Part shown: positions 43,431 through 53,654 of the stretch, one piece after another | Layout: the number at the start of each line of letters is the position of its first letter | Numbering within the stretch: the first letter of the stretch is position 1 | Origin: Gallionella sp. | Lineage (GTDB): Bacteria > Pseudomonadota > Gammaproteobacteria > Burkholderiales > Gallionellaceae | DNA length: 56,926 bases | Assembly: GCA_028689145.1 (NCBI GenBank) | Contig: JAQTWT010000013.1 | Coordinates: forward strand, 1 to 56,926 | Direction of reading: 5' to 3' | Program-made: the position numbers and the translations under genes | Notes under the pieces: generated by a model | Database searches by the model: none | Told to the model about the DNA's origin: nothing | Seen by the model: only the letters and a program-made list of their open reading frames with translations

Positions 43431-45845
43431 ATGAGAACCAATATGCCGGTAACCAGTGTGGAACGGGAATTCAGGGACGGTGAGACGATTGTCTCCAAGA
43501 CCGATATCAAGGGCGTGATCACTTATGTGAACCCGTATTATTGCGAGATGAGCGGCTACTCCGAGCAGGAATCCATCGGCCAACCGCACAATTACATCCG
43601 TCACCCGGACATGCCGGAGGAGGCATTCGCCGACCTGTGGAATACGCTCAAGCAAGGCAAGCCGTGGACCGGCATAGTGAAAAACCGCTGCAAGAACGGC
43701 GATTATTACTGGGTTGAAGCCAACGCCACGCCGATACGCGAGAACGGCCAACTGGTCGGTTATATGTCGGTGCGCAGCAAACCCGCTCGTGCCGTGGTCG
43801 AAGCGACCGCAAAGATTTATCAGGAAATCAGGGAAGGAAGAAGCAAATATAAAGTCAGGGAAGGAAAAGCTGTCAAACCCGGCCTGTTGAATTTGCTCGG
43901 ACCGGTCCGGAACCTGAAGCTCGGCATCAAGCTGGGAATGAGTTTCGGCATTATCGTGCTGATGGCGCTCGGGATGGGTTGGTTGGCGTTGAGTCAGATG
44001 GAAAATATCAATGCGCAATTGCTGCAGATCGGCACGAACCTGAGCCCTGCGCAGTCGCAGACCTTTGCGGATTTACTTGCAACCAGCCGGAATCAGGTAA
44101 TGAATGCGGGCATCATGGTGGTGCTGGTCGGGATGCTGCTGACTTTCATGTTGAGCCGTGCCATCGTCAGGCCGCTCAATGACGCGATCAGCATCTTCGA
44201 CCGAATGGGGCAGGGCAATTATTACAACCGGATTGAGGCGGACAGCGGGGACGAGATCGGCAAGGTCATGTACGGGCTGAAATCCACGCAGATCAAACTC
44301 GGCTTCGATATCAACGATGCCAAGCGCCGTGCCGACGAATCGTTGCGTGTCACCAATGCGCTCGACAACGCTTCCACCGGGGTGATGATTGCGGATACCG
44401 ACCTCAATATCATTTACCTGAACAAGTCGGTGCAGGCGATGCTGAAGCACGCCGAGGCCGACATCAAGAAAGATCTGCCGAATTTCAATGCCGACAATTT
44501 GCTGGGTACCAATATCGACGGTTTCCACCAAAAGCCGGAGCACCAGCGGCAGATGCTGAAGACATTTACCAGCACTTTCAATACGGCGATCAAAATCGGC
44601 GGGCGCACTTTCCGTCTTTCCGCCAACCCGGTATTCAACGCGACCGGACAGCGTTTGGGCGCTTCGGTGGAATGGATCGACGCGACCGATGAAGTCAAAA
44701 TCGAGGATGAAATAAAAGGCATTGTGCAGGCTGCCGTCGGCGGCGATTTGTCGCAGCGCATCGACATGGAAGGCAAGGATGGCTTCATGAAGGTGCTGGG
44801 CGAGGGAATCAACGAGCTTACCGGGGTGGCCGAGAATGTGATAACCGATGCGGTGCAGGTGATCGAAAGCGTTTCACAGGGAGACCTGACTTATACCATC
44901 CAGCGCAACTATCAGGGCATGTTCAAACGGCTCAAGGATGCGACCAACGGCACGGTGCATAAACTCGCCGAGACTATCTCCGACGTTCGTCTGGCAGCCG
45001 ATTCACTGTCCAGTGCCGCCGGAGAGATCAGCGCGACGGCGCAGAGCCTGAGCCAGGGTGCGAGCGAACAGGCGGCCAGCGTGGAAGAAACCAGCGCTTC
45101 GATCGAGCAAATGTCGGCCTCGGTCGGACAGAATGCGGAAAACGCCAAGGTGACCGACGGCATGGCAACCAAAGCGGCCAAGGAAGCCAGCGAGGGCGGA
45201 GATGCGGTGAAATCCACGGTCACGGCGATGAAGCAAATCGCCGCCAAGATCGGCATCATCGACGACATCGCTTATCAGACCAATCTGCTCGCGTTGAACG
45301 CCGCGATCGAGGCGGCACGCGCCGGTGAACATGGCAAGGGTTTTGCGGTAGTGGCTGCGGAAGTGCGCAAGCTGGCCGAGCGCAGCCAGGTGGCGGCGCG
45401 GGAAATTTCCGAAGTGGCCGGTTCCAGCGTGGAACTGGCGGAGCGCGCCGGAAAACTGCTGGACGAGATGGTGCCGTCGATCAACAAGACTTCCGACTTG
45501 GTTCAGGAAATCACCGCCGCTTCGGACGAGCAATCCACCGGCATCAGCCAGATCAACGGTGCGATGAATCAGCTCAGCCAGACTACCCAGCAGAATGCTT
45601 CCGCATCGGAACAACTGGCCGCCACCTCGGAGGAGATGAGCGGGCAAGCTGAGAAGTTGCAGCAACTGATGGCATTCTTCAAGCTTAATGGTGCCGCGGC
45701 CGCTGCAGCAGCGGCCATCGCCGCGGCACGGCAGATAGATACCCCGCTTTCTTCAAGACCTGCGGCTGCGCTCAAAATACCCGACAGGGCGGAGCAGAGA
45801 ATCACTGCGGATGTGCAGAACGAACACGATTTCGTCCGCTTCTAG
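43431..45845 (+). CDS. Aer-like PAS methyl-accepting chemotaxis receptor
   Basis: An 804-residue receptor. N-terminal PAS (residues ~10-115; [50 protein letters not shown]) is like the FAD-binding PAS of Aer and senses redox or oxygen-linked energy state. Two membrane helices (~165-187 and ~223-243) bracket a very short periplasmic loop, then HAMP, a second PAS-like unit (~295-425), a second HAMP-like linker, and the MCP tip ([23 protein letters not shown] near 620). The C-terminus ends DFVRF, a short tail similar to those that tether adaptation enzymes. GAGGGGTAAAGCG precedes the ATG. cheW follows directly. Confidence 0.92.
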   Translation: MRTNMPVTSVEREFRDGETIVSKTDIKGVITYVNPYYCEMSGYSEQESIGQPHNYIRHPDMPEEAFADLWNTLKQGKPWTGIVKNRCKNGDYYWVEANATPIRENGQLVGYMSVRSKPARAVVEATAKIYQEIREGRSKYKVREGKAVKPGLLNLLGPVRNLKLGIKLGMSFGIIVLMALGMGWLALSQMENINAQLLQIGTNLSPAQSQTFADLLATSRNQVMNAGIMVVLVGMLLTFMLSRAIVRPLNDAISIFDRMGQGNYYNRIEADSGDEIGKVMYGLKSTQIKLGFDINDAKRRADESLRVTNALDNASTGVMIADTDLNIIYLNKSVQAMLKHAEADIKKDLPNFNADNLLGTNIDGFHQKPEHQRQMLKTFTSTFNTAIKIGGRTFRLSANPVFNATGQRLGASVEWIDATDEVKIEDEIKGIVQAAVGGDLSQRIDMEGKDGFMKVLGEGINELTGVAENVITDAVQVIESVSQGDLTYTIQRNYQGMFKRLKDATNGTVHKLAETISDVRLAADSLSSAAGEISATAQSLSQGASEQAASVEETSASIEQMSASVGQNAENAKVTDGMATKAAKEASEGGDAVKSTVTAMKQIAAKIGIIDDIAYQTNLLALNAAIEAARAGEHGKGFAVVAAEVRKLAERSQVAAREISEVAGSSVELAERAGKLLDEMVPSINKTSDLVQEITAASDEQSTGISQINGAMNQLSQTTQQNASASEQLAATSEEMSGQAEKLQQLMAFFKLNGAAAAAAAAIAAARQIDTPLSSRPAAALKIPDRAEQRITADVQNEHDFVRF

Positions 45846-45854
45846 GAGATGGCT

Positions 45855-46400
45855 ATGGGTGCAATTGCACGGGCTGAGCAGCATGCCGAAGTTGCCGGCG
45901 GCGAGGAAGGGCAGAGCCAGTACCTGACTTTTATGCTGGGCGGCGAGATGTTTGCCATCCCCATCCTCAATATCAAGGAAATTATCGAATACGGCCATCT
46001 CACCACGGTGCCGATGATGCCCGCATCCATTCGCGGTGTCATCAACCTGCGCGGGAGCGTGGTGCCGGTGGTGGATATGGCCGTACGCTTCGGACGCAAG
46101 ACCGGTGACGTTACACGGCGCACCTGCATCGTGATCATCGAAATCGAGTCGGGAGGCGAAAAGCAGGATGTCGGGGTGGTGGTGGATACCGTCAACGAGG
46201 TGCTGGAAATTCCAGATACCGAGGTTGAACAGACACCCTCATTCGGCGCCCGGATTCGTGCCGATTTCATCCACGGCATGGGCAAGATCAACGGCAATTT
46301 TGTCATCATTCTGGCCGTCAATCACGTGCTATCCATTGATGAAATGGCGGTGCTTGAGTATGCGGGCGGAGCGGAGATGGAAGCGCTTGCGCTGGCTTAA
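45855..46400 (+). CDS. cheW: Chemotaxis coupling protein CheW
   Basis: The 181-residue adaptor links receptors to CheA P5. It has the typical two SH3-like lobes: YLTFMLGGEMFAIPILNIKEII, then INLRGSVVPVVDM, IVIIEIE, VGVVVDTVNEVLEI and a C-terminal Asp/Glu-rich helix. ATG 45855 is chosen because AGGAG ends six bases upstream; the ATG at 45849 abuts that site. It lies nine bases after the Aer-like receptor gene. Confidence 0.94.
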   Translation: MGAIARAEQHAEVAGGEEGQSQYLTFMLGGEMFAIPILNIKEIIEYGHLTTVPMMPASIRGVINLRGSVVPVVDMAVRFGRKTGDVTRRTCIVIIEIESGGEKQDVGVVVDTVNEVLEIPDTEVEQTPSFGARIRADFIHGMGKINGNFVIILAVNHVLSIDEMAVLEYAGGAEMEALALA

Positions 46401-46429
46401 AGATAGTGGTCAGAAATAAGGAGACAGGC

Positions 46430-47032
46430 ATGGAAGAAATCAGGGGTAACAGCCACGCTGCCGATCTGCGCCGAGTGGTGAAGGCCAACGAGGACATCAA
46501 GAAGGTTATCCGCATTTCATCCGGGGTCAATCTGGTCGCGCTCAATGCCATGCTGATCGCCAAGCGTTCCGGCGAGCGGTCGCGCGGTTTTGCGGTGGTG
46601 TCATCCGAGTTGCGGGTGTTCAGCCACAAGCTGGACGGCGCGATGTCCGGCTTGGGTACGCTGATTTTTGAGCTGGTCAGTGATGCTGCCGCGATGCAAA
46701 AGCAGCGCCAGGAACATGGCCACCTGCTTGCCATTGTGGCGCAAGGAAAGCGGATGCGCGAACTGGTGGCTCCGGCACTCGCGCGGGTGGATGAACGCAT
46801 CAGCGGAACCGTGCAAGAGATCGGCAGGGATTGGCAAAAGCTCAGTCTTCAGCTCAACCGCGTTTTGCAATTATGCGAGACAGGCGGATCGCTGGCGCGC
46901 AGCGCCAAGATCGAGGCGGTGTATGGCGGTGATATGAGTAACATCCTGAAGCAGGTGGCCAGCCGGATCGAGGAAACGGTAAACGAGATTTTTTCCACAC
47001 TGAAACTGTTGCGCACGCAGTTGGCGGAATAA
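46430..47032 (+). CDS. Soluble receptor-tip-only chemotaxis protein (Tcp-like)
   Basis: A 200-residue, all-helical protein with no signal peptide, membrane segment or sensor domain. Near residues 35-65 it keeps the core of the MCP hairpin tip (NLVALNAMLIAKRSGERSRG then FAVVSSELR). However, the usual AIEAAR is replaced by MLIAKR, and no Glu/Gln methylation runs are evident. AAGGAGA precedes the ATG. Its stop overlaps the ATG of the ODP-like gene by one base (TAATG), implying a tight functional pair. In Treponema a cytoplasmic receptor pairs with ODP, so a similar partnership here is inferred. Confidence 0.75.
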   Translation: MEEIRGNSHAADLRRVVKANEDIKKVIRISSGVNLVALNAMLIAKRSGERSRGFAVVSSELRVFSHKLDGAMSGLGTLIFELVSDAAAMQKQRQEHGHLLAIVAQGKRMRELVAPALARVDERISGTVQEIGRDWQKLSLQLNRVLQLCETGGSLARSAKIEAVYGGDMSNILKQVASRIEETVNEIFSTLKLLRTQLAE

Positions 47033-47775
47033 TGAAAAAACTTAAATTCATCTACGAAAACGGCCCGCATAAATGGGCGGTGGTGGCGCGCGACCCGGAA
47101 AAGCCCGGCTATCTGATCGACACCAATGAATATCTGGTGCTCAACGGCAGCGAGGCGCTGCTCGCCGATCCCGGCGGCATGGAAATATTTTCCGCGGTGT
47201 TTTCCGCCATCAGTGCCGAGATCGATCCTTACACCATCCGCTATTTATTTGCCTCGCATCAGGACCCGGACATTATTTCATCGCTGGCTTTGTGGCTGAA
47301 TTTTAATCCCGATCTGAAATGCTACCTGAGTTGGCTGTGGGGTTCGTTCATTCCCCATTTCGGCGGAACCGCCGAGACTTTTATCGCCATTCCCGACGAG
47401 GGTATGAGCATTTCACTCGGCGGGTTGATGCTGGAGGCGGTTCCGGCGCATTACCTGCACTCATCCGGTAATTTCAACCTGTATGACCGCAAGGCCAAAA
47501 TCCTGTTTTCCGGCGATGTGGGTGCAGCCCTGCTGCCGCCGGAAGAAAACGGGCTGTTCGTGGAAAACTTTGACCGGCACATCCGCCATGCGCGCGATTT
47601 TCACCGCCGCTGGATGGGCTCGAATGCGGCCAAACTGAACTGGTGCGAGCGCGTCAGCCGCCTCGACATCGACATGCTGTGCCCGCAGCATGGCGCAATC
47701 TACCGTGGCGAAGATGTAAAACGCTTCATCGACTGGTTCGCCGCTCTGGAGGTTGGTTCCGGGATCAGGGAATAA
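47032..47775 (+). CDS. ODP-like di-iron metallo-beta-lactamase-fold sensor
   Basis: A 247-residue protein with the flavodiiron-type MBL fold but no flavodoxin domain. Candidate metal ligands are all present: His76, Asp78, Asp80 (HQDPD), His140 or His143 (AHYLHSSGN), Asp162 (FSGDVGAA) and His220 (CPQHGAIYRG). FHRRWMGSN resembles the FDP/ODP (Y/H)RRYMPSN helix. Oxygen-binding di-iron proteins (ODP) of this kind are known chemotaxis sensors of O2/iron in Treponema and Thermotoga. Position between a receptor-tip protein and cheR strongly favours that role over a hydrolase. An alternative is an O2- or NO-reducing enzyme that lacks its flavodoxin half. Confidence 0.8.
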   Translation: MKKLKFIYENGPHKWAVVARDPEKPGYLIDTNEYLVLNGSEALLADPGGMEIFSAVFSAISAEIDPYTIRYLFASHQDPDIISSLALWLNFNPDLKCYLSWLWGSFIPHFGGTAETFIAIPDEGMSISLGGLMLEAVPAHYLHSSGNFNLYDRKAKILFSGDVGAALLPPEENGLFVENFDRHIRHARDFHRRWMGSNAAKLNWCERVSRLDIDMLCPQHGAIYRGEDVKRFIDWFAALEVGSGIRE

Positions 47776-47777
47776 CC

Positions 47778-47804
47778 ATGGACATGACCGCGATCAACGA
47801 CCAG
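47778..47804 (+). pseudogene. Vestigial duplicate of the cheR start
   Basis: Directly after the ODP-like gene, nine codons (Met-Asp-Met-Thr-Ala-Ile-Asn-Asp-Gln) match the first nine codons of cheR at 48051 (Met-Thr-Met-Thr-Ile-Ile-Asn-Asp-Gln) at 21 of 27 bases. The match stops where a family B repeat begins. The frame runs only to 47837. Confidence 0.6.
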
Positions 47805-47807
47805 TGC

Positions 47808-47998
47808 GTAGGTTGGGTTAGCGGCTTTATCGCGTAACCCAACAAACTCAATCTTCAACACCGATATGGATGGGCAGCACACACAACACTGGCTTTTGTT
47901 GGGTTACGGCGCAAAAAACTGCGCCTGATGAAATAACTAGCCATTCGACTAGGCTGGCAAAAAACGCCAACCAAGTCGCTGGTTATAACCCAACCTAC
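47808..47998. repeat. Family B repeat array between the ODP-like gene and cheR
   Basis: GTAGGTTGGGTTAGCGGC...GCGTAACCCAAC (47808-47843) is followed by GTTGGGTTACGGCGC (47898 on) and an inverted closing half TAACCCAACCTAC (to 47998). The array is bounded by GTAGG at the left and CCTAC at the right. No gene is supported between. Confidence 0.75.
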
Positions 47999-48050
47999 GA
48001 GATGACAACTTCAAATTTTGCTTCCGGCTTATCCGGATTAAGGAGCAATC

Positions 48051-48857
48051 ATGACCATGACTATCATCAACGACCAGGAATTCAGCCAGTTTCAGAAGCT
48101 TATTTACCAGCTTGCCGGTATTAACCTGTCGCCGGCAAAAAAAGCATTGGTGGGCGGGCGGCTGGCGAAACGCCTGACCAAGCATAGCCTCGGCAGTTAC
48201 GGCGATTATTTCAAGCTGCTCACTGGCGGTCGCAACACGGACGAACTGCAGGTGGCGGTGGATTTGCTGACCACCAACGAAACTTATTTTTTTCGCGAGC
48301 CCAAACATTTCGATTTCCTGCGCGACAAGGTGTTATCCGGCCATAAACCCGGCTGCAAATTCCGGGTGTGGAGTGCGGCCTGTTCCAGCGGCGAGGAACC
48401 TTACAGCGTCGCCATGGTACTCGCCGATCACCTCGGCGACGGCCCGTGGGAAGTGGTGGCTTCGGATATCTGCACGCGGGTGCTGGACAAGGCGCGCACC
48501 GGCCACTATCCGATGGACCGTATCGACGGCATTTCCCGCGAACATCTGTCGCGCTATTGTCTGAAAGGGGTGAGCTCACAGGAAAATACCCTGCTGGTGG
48601 ATAAAAAATTGCGCAGCCGGGTGAATTTCATGCAGGTGAACCTGAACCAGTCATTGCCGGCACTGGGCGAGTTTGATCTTATTTTTCTGCGCAACGTGAT
48701 GATCTATTTCGATCAGGAAACCAAGCGCCAGATAGTGCAACGCATGTTGCCGCTGCTAAAGCGCGGCGGCCATTTCCTGATCGGTCATTCGGAGAGTTTG
48801 CACGGTGTGGTTGATACGCTGCACCCGCTGGCACCGTCCATTTATCGCAAACCATGA
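48051..48857 (+). CDS. cheR: Chemotaxis protein methyltransferase CheR
   Basis: Methylates receptor glutamates with S-adenosylmethionine. The 268-residue protein has the N-terminal helical CheR domain (to ~80; TTNETYFFREPKHF) and the SAM-binding domain (FRVWSAACSSGEEPYSVAM near 105, SDICTRVLDKA, LIFLRNVMIYFD). No TPR extension. AGGAG lies five bases before the ATG; a second ATG is two codons in. A vestigial copy of its start lies 273 bases upstream across a repeat. Its stop overlaps cheD by four bases. Confidence 0.95.
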   Translation: MTMTIINDQEFSQFQKLIYQLAGINLSPAKKALVGGRLAKRLTKHSLGSYGDYFKLLTGGRNTDELQVAVDLLTTNETYFFREPKHFDFLRDKVLSGHKPGCKFRVWSAACSSGEEPYSVAMVLADHLGDGPWEVVASDICTRVLDKARTGHYPMDRIDGISREHLSRYCLKGVSSQENTLLVDKKLRSRVNFMQVNLNQSLPALGEFDLIFLRNVMIYFDQETKRQIVQRMLPLLKRGGHFLIGHSESLHGVVDTLHPLAPSIYRKP

Positions 48858-49438
48858 GTCTGATCATGTTACAGACCGCCGAACCAGTCGAAATCTACCT
48901 GCTGCTGGGGGATTTTTATTTTGGCGACAAAAATACCCGCATTCGCACCGTGCTGGGCTCATGCGTTTCAATCGCTGTGTGGCATCCGTTGTTGCATATC
49001 GGCGGCATGAGCCATTCCATGCTGCCGCGCAGGGTTAAACCGGGCAAGCTTGATCCCGCTTTAAACCAACTTGACGGGCACTATGCCGACGAGGCGATCG
49101 GGTTGCTGCTGCGCGAAATCGGCAAACGCAATACCCGCCCGGAGGAATATCAGGTCAAGATATTCGGCGGCGGCAACATGCTGCGGCAACCGCCTGACGG
49201 GAGAGCATTCAATGTCGCCGGAAGCAATATCGAAGCCACGCGGCTGTTGCTGGCATCCGCCGGCTTCAGGATTCATAGCGAACATGTGGGCGGCAGCGGC
49301 CACCGTAACATCATCTTCGATCTGCATGACGGCAGCGTGCTGGTCAAGCACGAAAAAATCATGGATTGCCTGAATGTATCGCAACGAACCCAGACCGGAC
49401 AAAATCAGACCGGACAAAAAAATAATATCAACTTATGA
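48854..49438 (+). CDS. cheD: Chemoreceptor glutamine deamidase CheD
   Basis: Deamidates receptor glutamines to glutamates. The 194-residue protein has the catalytic Cys in [13 protein letters not shown] (near 37) and His in [11 protein letters not shown] (near 54), plus [10 protein letters not shown] Gln/Thr/Asn-rich C-terminal tail of ~20 residues is unstructured. It overlaps cheR and cheB by four bases each, so cheR-cheD-cheB is a translationally coupled unit. Confidence 0.94.
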   Translation: MSLIMLQTAEPVEIYLLLGDFYFGDKNTRIRTVLGSCVSIAVWHPLLHIGGMSHSMLPRRVKPGKLDPALNQLDGHYADEAIGLLLREIGKRNTRPEEYQVKIFGGGNMLRQPPDGRAFNVAGSNIEATRLLLASAGFRIHSEHVGGSGHRNIIFDLHDGSVLVKHEKIMDCLNVSQRTQTGQNQTGQKNNINL

Positions 49439-50517
49439 CAAAAATAAAAGTGCTGATCGTGGACGATTCGGCTGTGGTGCGTCAGGTGCTACAGGCTGTG
49501 CTTGAAAGTGACCCGTCGATTCAGGTGATTGGTGCGGCATCCGATCCCATTTTTGCGCTGGATCGCATGAACCGCGAGTGGCCGGATGTCATTGTGCTGG
49601 ATGTCGAGATGCCGCGCATGGACGGCATCACCTTCCTGAAAAAGATCATGGCGGAACATCCGACCCCGGTGGTGATCTGCTCGACCCTCACCGAGCGCGG
49701 TGCGGCCACTACCGTGCAGGCAATGGAAGCCGGTGCGGTGACTATCGTTACCAAGCCGAAAATCGGCCTCAAGCAATTTCTAAGCGATTCGGCAGCCGAC
49801 TTGATCAACGCGGTCAAGGAGGCGGCTCAAGTCAACGTCAGTCGCCTCCAGCCGCGACAGGCGAGGATGCCACAAGGGATGAAGGACAAAGTGGCACCCA
49901 AGCTGAACGCAGATGCCATCCTGCCCGCTGCCGGGGCGCATGCAATGGCCCAGACCACCGAGCGCATCGTTGCCATCGGCACCTCCACCGGCGGAACACA
50001 GGCGCTCGAAGCGGTACTCACCGCTTTGCCGCGCGTCTGTCCCGGCATCGTCGTCGTGCAGCACATGCCGGAAAAATTTACCGCCTCCTTCGCCGCGCGC
50101 CTCGACAGCCTGTGCGAGATCGAGGTCAGGGAGGCGCGGAACAATGACCGGGTGATTCCGGGACTCGCGCTGATTGCGCCCGGCGGCAGGCACATGCTGC
50201 TCAAGCGCAGCGGTGCCTATTACCATGTCGAAGTGCTGGACGGCCCGGTGGTCAACCGTCACCGCCCCTCCGTGGACGTGCTGTTCCGCTCGGTGGCGAA
50301 ATTCGCCGGCAAGAACGCCACCGGAATTATCATGACCGGCATGGGGGACGATGGTGCAAGAGGCATGAAAGAAATGCATGAAGCCGGTGCGCCGACGGTC
50401 GCCCAGGACGAGGCAACCTGCGTGGTGTTCGGTATGCCCAAGGAGGCGATCAAACTTGGCGGGGTTGGCCGGGTGATGGGTTTGCATGACATCCCCGGGG
50501 CGATATTGGCGGGATGA
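49435..50517 (+). CDS. cheB: Protein-glutamate methylesterase CheB
   Basis: Removes receptor methyl groups when phosphorylated by CheA. The 360-residue protein has a receiver ([13 protein letters not shown]; phospho-Asp in [13 protein letters not shown] near 56), a linker (~130-180) and the methylesterase domain. The catalytic triad is seen in [10 protein letters not shown] (Ser), VVQHMPEKF (His) and [10 protein letters not shown] (Asp). It is the last core che gene; the cyclic-di-GMP protein begins 89 bases later. Confidence 0.95.
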   Translation: MTKIKVLIVDDSAVVRQVLQAVLESDPSIQVIGAASDPIFALDRMNREWPDVIVLDVEMPRMDGITFLKKIMAEHPTPVVICSTLTERGAATTVQAMEAGAVTIVTKPKIGLKQFLSDSAADLINAVKEAAQVNVSRLQPRQARMPQGMKDKVAPKLNADAILPAAGAHAMAQTTERIVAIGTSTGGTQALEAVLTALPRVCPGIVVVQHMPEKFTASFAARLDSLCEIEVREARNNDRVIPGLALIAPGGRHMLLKRSGAYYHVEVLDGPVVNRHRPSVDVLFRSVAKFAGKNATGIIMTGMGDDGARGMKEMHEAGAPTVAQDEATCVVFGMPKEAIKLGGVGRVMGLHDIPGAILAG

Positions 50518-50606
50518 TCCCACCCTACGGTTATTTGTCCCGCATACGCGAGACAAGGCGGGAGAAGGACTTTAGCAATGGCTACAGAGAAAGGGGCCGG
50601 GAATAA

Positions 50607-53498
50607 ATGTCAATAGTCTGGGATATATCGCTGGTTTTGTTGTCCGTGCTGGTTGCGATGCTCGGCTCGTTCACGGCGCTTGCGCATACACAGCGGATGC
50701 GCGAGAGCAGCGGCGCTACGGCACGGAGATGGATGATTGCCGGTGGTATTACATTGGGACTGGCAATCTGGTCGATGCACTTTATCGGCATGCTGGCTTT
50801 TCATTTGCCGATTCCGCTCGGCTACGATCTGTTCTTAACGCTGCTCTCCGCTTTACCAGCGATTGCCGCAGCCTTGCTCGGTTTTTACGTGTTGCGCGAA
50901 CCGGATATCAGCACCGTACGCATTGTCGCGAGCGGTCTGCTCATGGGAGTGGGCATCACTATCATGCATTACACCGGCATGGCGGCCCTCAGAATGTCGC
51001 CGGGAATAAATTATGACCCGCTGATTTTTATCATGTCTGTGGCTATCGCTGTTATCGCTTCATGGGGCGCGTTGCTGATAATGTATCGCGGTGAGCGTGT
51101 CAAGTTACCGCAGACGCTTCGTTTTGTGTCGGGCGGGGCAATCATGGGTTTGGCGATTTCCGGTATGCACTACACCGCCATGCTGGGAGTAAATATTCCG
51201 CACGGCAGTATATGCATGGTTGGTGCAACCCAGCTTTCTCAGGCTACGCTCGCCTTGCTGGTATTGTTGATTTCTGTGTTCTGGTTTAGCGGCGGCATTC
51301 TCGCCGCATTGTTCGATCAGCGCATGACGCGGCAGAACGCACAAGCTTTGGCGCAGCTCGAAAAAGCGTACCAGCATGCCTTGAGGAAGCTGGAACATCA
51401 AAAATATGCGCTGGACCAGCACTCCATCGTGGCAATTACCGATGTGCGCGGCACAATTACTTATGTAAACGATAAATTCTGCGAGATCAGCGGTTACTCG
51501 CGGCAGGAGTTGCTTGGGAAAAATCACCGCATACTCAATTCCGGCACACACCCGAAAGAATTTTTTACAGATATGTTTAGCGTTATCGCGGCGGGGAATG
51601 TGTGGCGCGGCGATTGTTGCAACCGCGCCAAAGATGGTCGCCTGTATTGGGTGGAAACCACCATTGTGCCGTTTTTGAATGACAGCGGAAAACCTGTCAA
51701 ATACATTTCGATACGCACCGACATCACCGAACGCAAGGCTGCGGAAGAGCAATTGCGTGTCGCGGCGGCAACCTTTGAGACCCATGATGCCATCCTGATC
51801 ACCGATAGCGACGCGAATATCATTCGTGTCAATCAGGCATTCAACGACATCACCGGCTACAGCGCGGAAGAAGTGCTGGGCAAAAATCCGCGCATCCTCA
51901 ATTCCGGTCGCCAAGACAAGGCCTTTTATGCGGAGATGTGGCGGCAGTTGCTGAATACCGGTTCGTGGACCGGCGAAATGTGGGACAGGCGAAAAAACGG
52001 TCAGATTTATCCGAAATGGCTGACCATTACAGCCGTAAAAGACGAGCAGGGGCGAACCGCACAGTATGTTGCCATCTTCAGCGATATCACCGCGCGCAAG
52101 CAAGCCGAAGAGGAAATACACAATCTGGCGTTCTATGACGCATTGACCCAATTGCCTAACCGTCGTTTGCTGCTGGACCGTTTTCATCTGGCGCTGGCGC
52201 TGTCGGCACGCAGCCGTCAATACGGCGCGGTGCTGTTTCTTGACATGGACAAGTTCAAGATGCTCAACGACACGCTGGGGCACGATTATGGCGATCTGTT
52301 GCTGATCGAAGTGGCGGCGCGCATCCGGTTCTGCGTGCGCGAGGTGGATACCGTGGCGCGCTTGGGCGGAGATGAATTCGTGGTACTGCTGGAGGAAGTC
52401 GATATTGACGCGGAACAGGTTTCGCAAAAAGTTGCGCTGATTGCCGAAAAGATACGCGCGGCGCTGGCGGTACCTTACCAGATCAACGGGTACGAGCACC
52501 ACAGTTCGCCGAGTATCGGCGTGTGCCTGTATCGCGGCAATGCGGAATCGGTGGACACGCTGCTCAAACATGCCGACTTGGCGATGTACCAAGCCAAGGA
52601 TGGCGGGAGAAACGCGGTACGCTTTTTCGACCCCGCCATGCAACTGGCGGTGGATACGCGTGCCGCGCTGGAGGCTGATTTGCGCCATGCCGTGCCCGGC
52701 AATCAACTGCGTTTGTACTACCAGATTCAGGTGGACAACGAGTATCGCCCGCTCGGTGCGGAAGCGCTGGTACGCTGGATGCATCCGGCGCGCGGCATGA
52801 TTGCACCGGCAGAATTCATTCCGGTAGCAGAAGAAAGTGTGCTGATTCTCGAGCTGGGGAATTGGGTACTCGAAACAGCTTGTCGTCAGCTGGCGCAATG
52901 GAGCAAACGCGAACAAACACGCGACTTGGTGCTGGCAGTCAACGTCAGCGCACCGCAATTCGGCAAGCATGATTTTGTGGAAAATGTAGCCGCTATCATT
53001 GCGGCCCATCAAATTAATCCGGCGTTTTTGAAACTGGAATTGACCGAGAGCGTGGTATTGGCCGATGTCGCCGATGTGGTGGCGAAAATGCACGCGCTGA
53101 AAGCACTCGGTGTCCAATTGTCATTGGACGATTTTGGTACCGGTTATTCGTCGCTGTCCTATTTGAAGCAACTACCACTTGATCAGCTCAAGATCGACCA
53201 GGGCTTCGTGCGCGATATTACAACCGACCCGAACGATGCGGTGATGGTGCAAACCATTATCGACCTGGCGCATAACTTCCGCCTGAATGTGATCGCCGAA
53301 GGGGTTGAGAGCGGAGCGCAACTGGATTTTCTCAAACACAACGGCTGCATGGCGTATCAGGGCTATCTGTTCGGCAAACCGCTGCCGCTCGGGGAGTTTG
53401 AAGCGTTGTTGGATAGAGGAACGGTGCGCCGTGCCGGTGCGGGAATAAAAATTTCTCGCGTACATACTGATGATGTCGAGTTGATTCCCAATCGCTAG
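50607..53498 (+). CDS. MHYT-PAS-PAS-GGDEF-EAL cyclic-di-GMP signalling protein
   Basis: A 963-residue protein. The N-terminal MHYT module (residues ~5-240, seven helices) carries three M-H-(F/Y)-(I/T)-(G/A)-M motifs (MHFIGM, MHYTGM, MHYTAM) thought to bind a metal and sense a diatomic gas. Two PAS/PAC units follow (~270-385 and ~390-505), then GGDEF with an intact RLGGDEF (near 588), and EAL with EALVRW and [13 protein letters not shown]. Both enzymatic motifs look intact, so the protein may make or degrade c-di-GMP depending on input. PAS 2 resembles PAS 4 of the kinase at 33275. The start follows AAAGGGGCCGG. Confidence 0.92.
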   Translation: MSIVWDISLVLLSVLVAMLGSFTALAHTQRMRESSGATARRWMIAGGITLGLAIWSMHFIGMLAFHLPIPLGYDLFLTLLSALPAIAAALLGFYVLREPDISTVRIVASGLLMGVGITIMHYTGMAALRMSPGINYDPLIFIMSVAIAVIASWGALLIMYRGERVKLPQTLRFVSGGAIMGLAISGMHYTAMLGVNIPHGSICMVGATQLSQATLALLVLLISVFWFSGGILAALFDQRMTRQNAQALAQLEKAYQHALRKLEHQKYALDQHSIVAITDVRGTITYVNDKFCEISGYSRQELLGKNHRILNSGTHPKEFFTDMFSVIAAGNVWRGDCCNRAKDGRLYWVETTIVPFLNDSGKPVKYISIRTDITERKAAEEQLRVAAATFETHDAILITDSDANIIRVNQAFNDITGYSAEEVLGKNPRILNSGRQDKAFYAEMWRQLLNTGSWTGEMWDRRKNGQIYPKWLTITAVKDEQGRTAQYVAIFSDITARKQAEEEIHNLAFYDALTQLPNRRLLLDRFHLALALSARSRQYGAVLFLDMDKFKMLNDTLGHDYGDLLLIEVAARIRFCVREVDTVARLGGDEFVVLLEEVDIDAEQVSQKVALIAEKIRAALAVPYQINGYEHHSSPSIGVCLYRGNAESVDTLLKHADLAMYQAKDGGRNAVRFFDPAMQLAVDTRAALEADLRHAVPGNQLRLYYQIQVDNEYRPLGAEALVRWMHPARGMIAPAEFIPVAEESVLILELGNWVLETACRQLAQWSKREQTRDLVLAVNVSAPQFGKHDFVENVAAIIAAHQINPAFLKLELTESVVLADVADVVAKMHALKALGVQLSLDDFGTGYSSLSYLKQLPLDQLKIDQGFVRDITTDPNDAVMVQTIIDLAHNFRLNVIAEGVESGAQLDFLKHNGCMAYQGYLFGKPLPLGEFEALLDRGTVRRAGAGIKISRVHTDDVELIPNR

Positions 53499-53508
53499 GA
53501 AGCAGGGT

Positions 53509-53654
53509 GCTAGTGTAGTGCATCATTCCTGACGGTACTTATGCGTAACCCTTGTAGGTCGGGCTTTAGCCCGACTTGTCGGGTTGAAACCCGACCTGCG
53601 ATGCAGCTATGGCCGTTGGCATAAGTTCCAAACAGCGTGCAACACTACACTAGC
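53509..53654. repeat. 146-bp palindromic element with nested GTAG hairpins (family D)
   Basis: Tips GCTAGTGTAGTG and CACTACACTAGC are exact inverse complements. The arms continue with imperfect matches through ACTTATGC. Inside lies an inverted pair (53554-53575, 53578-53599) of the GTAGGTCGGGC-TTTA-GCCCGAC type. A solo arm recurs at 8825-8885. The right tip contains the stop codon of the MFS gene. MITE-like. Confidence 0.75.
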
